This document shows, piece after piece, positions 5,852-5,876 of a DNA stretch of 5,876 bases. The notes under the pieces were generated by a model, which saw only the letters and a program-made list of their open reading frames with translations, was not told the origin of the DNA and made no database searches. Each line of letters begins with the position of its first letter. Position 1 is the first letter of the stretch. This DNA is from CSSED10-109M sp964349455 (GTDB lineage: Bacteria > Bacillota_I > Bacilli_A > RF39 > UBA660): positions 1 through 5,876 of the forward strand of contig CAYGGG010000047.1 of assembly GCA_964349455.1 (NCBI GenBank), given 5' to 3'. Position numbers and translations under genes: made by a program.

Positions 5852-5876
5852 ATGGATGCGGAACTAATAAAATTAA
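5852..5876 (+). CDS. Probable start of a downstream gene, truncated by window edge
   Basis: ATG at 5852 follows GGGTGAT (5842-5848), a ribosome-binding-site-like match of the type used at 2243-2249, and a plausible extended -10 just upstream. Only eight codons are visible (MDAELIKL) with no stop before the end. The product cannot be named. The call rests on the promoter, ribosome site and start arrangement after a terminator. Confidence 0.5.

Noticed and set aside
1..5876. CRISPR array, insertion sequence or attachment site
   Set aside because: No regularly spaced DNA repeats, transposase-like protein or terminal inverted repeats were seen; the repeats present are diverged protein domains.

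Overview
The window is about 5.9 kb of AT-rich DNA from a low-GC Gram-positive lineage (Bacillota/Mycoplasmatota type). The evidence is a zinc-less, Bacillus-like ribosomal protein S4, strong AGGAGG ribosome binding sites, TTGACA/TATAAT-type promoters and AT-rich coding sequence. Every long reading frame encodes tryptophan as TGG, and TGA appears only as a stop, so the standard bacterial code applies rather than the Mycoplasma code. An uncultured gut Bacilli relative (RF39/RFN20/Acholeplasma-like) is my best guess; that placement is inference.

Positions 2-2187 hold the 3' part of a membrane protein gene. It overlaps by ATGA the start of a gene joining a type IV prepilin N-terminus to a long repetitive domain that looks like a GLUG-type beta-helix. 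Several sampled stretches of this second gene are clearly richer in G+C than its neighbours.

Positions 2196-4757 look like a self-contained transcription unit with a strong extended -10 promoter, two abutting genes and a textbook terminator. The first gene encodes an exported helical protein ending in a dockerin domain. The second encodes an exported protein with a cohesin-like domain, two tandem cadherin-like beta-sandwich repeats and a C-terminal membrane anchor. The simplest reading is a two-gene cohesin-dockerin surface complex: the second protein is the membrane-bound receptor and the first is the calcium-dependent ligand. No enzyme domain is visible in either, so this is not an ordinary cellulosome. 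It is the most interesting content of the window.

Positions 4774-5004 encode a small four-cysteine, zinc-finger-like protein of unknown function. Positions 5008-5815 are the housekeeping rpsD unit: a near-consensus promoter, a structured leader of about 150 nt that probably mediates S4 autoregulation, the S4 gene and a terminator that overlaps its stop codon. A further gene probably begins at 5852 and runs off the end. Apart from the rpsD leader there is no long gene-free stretch.
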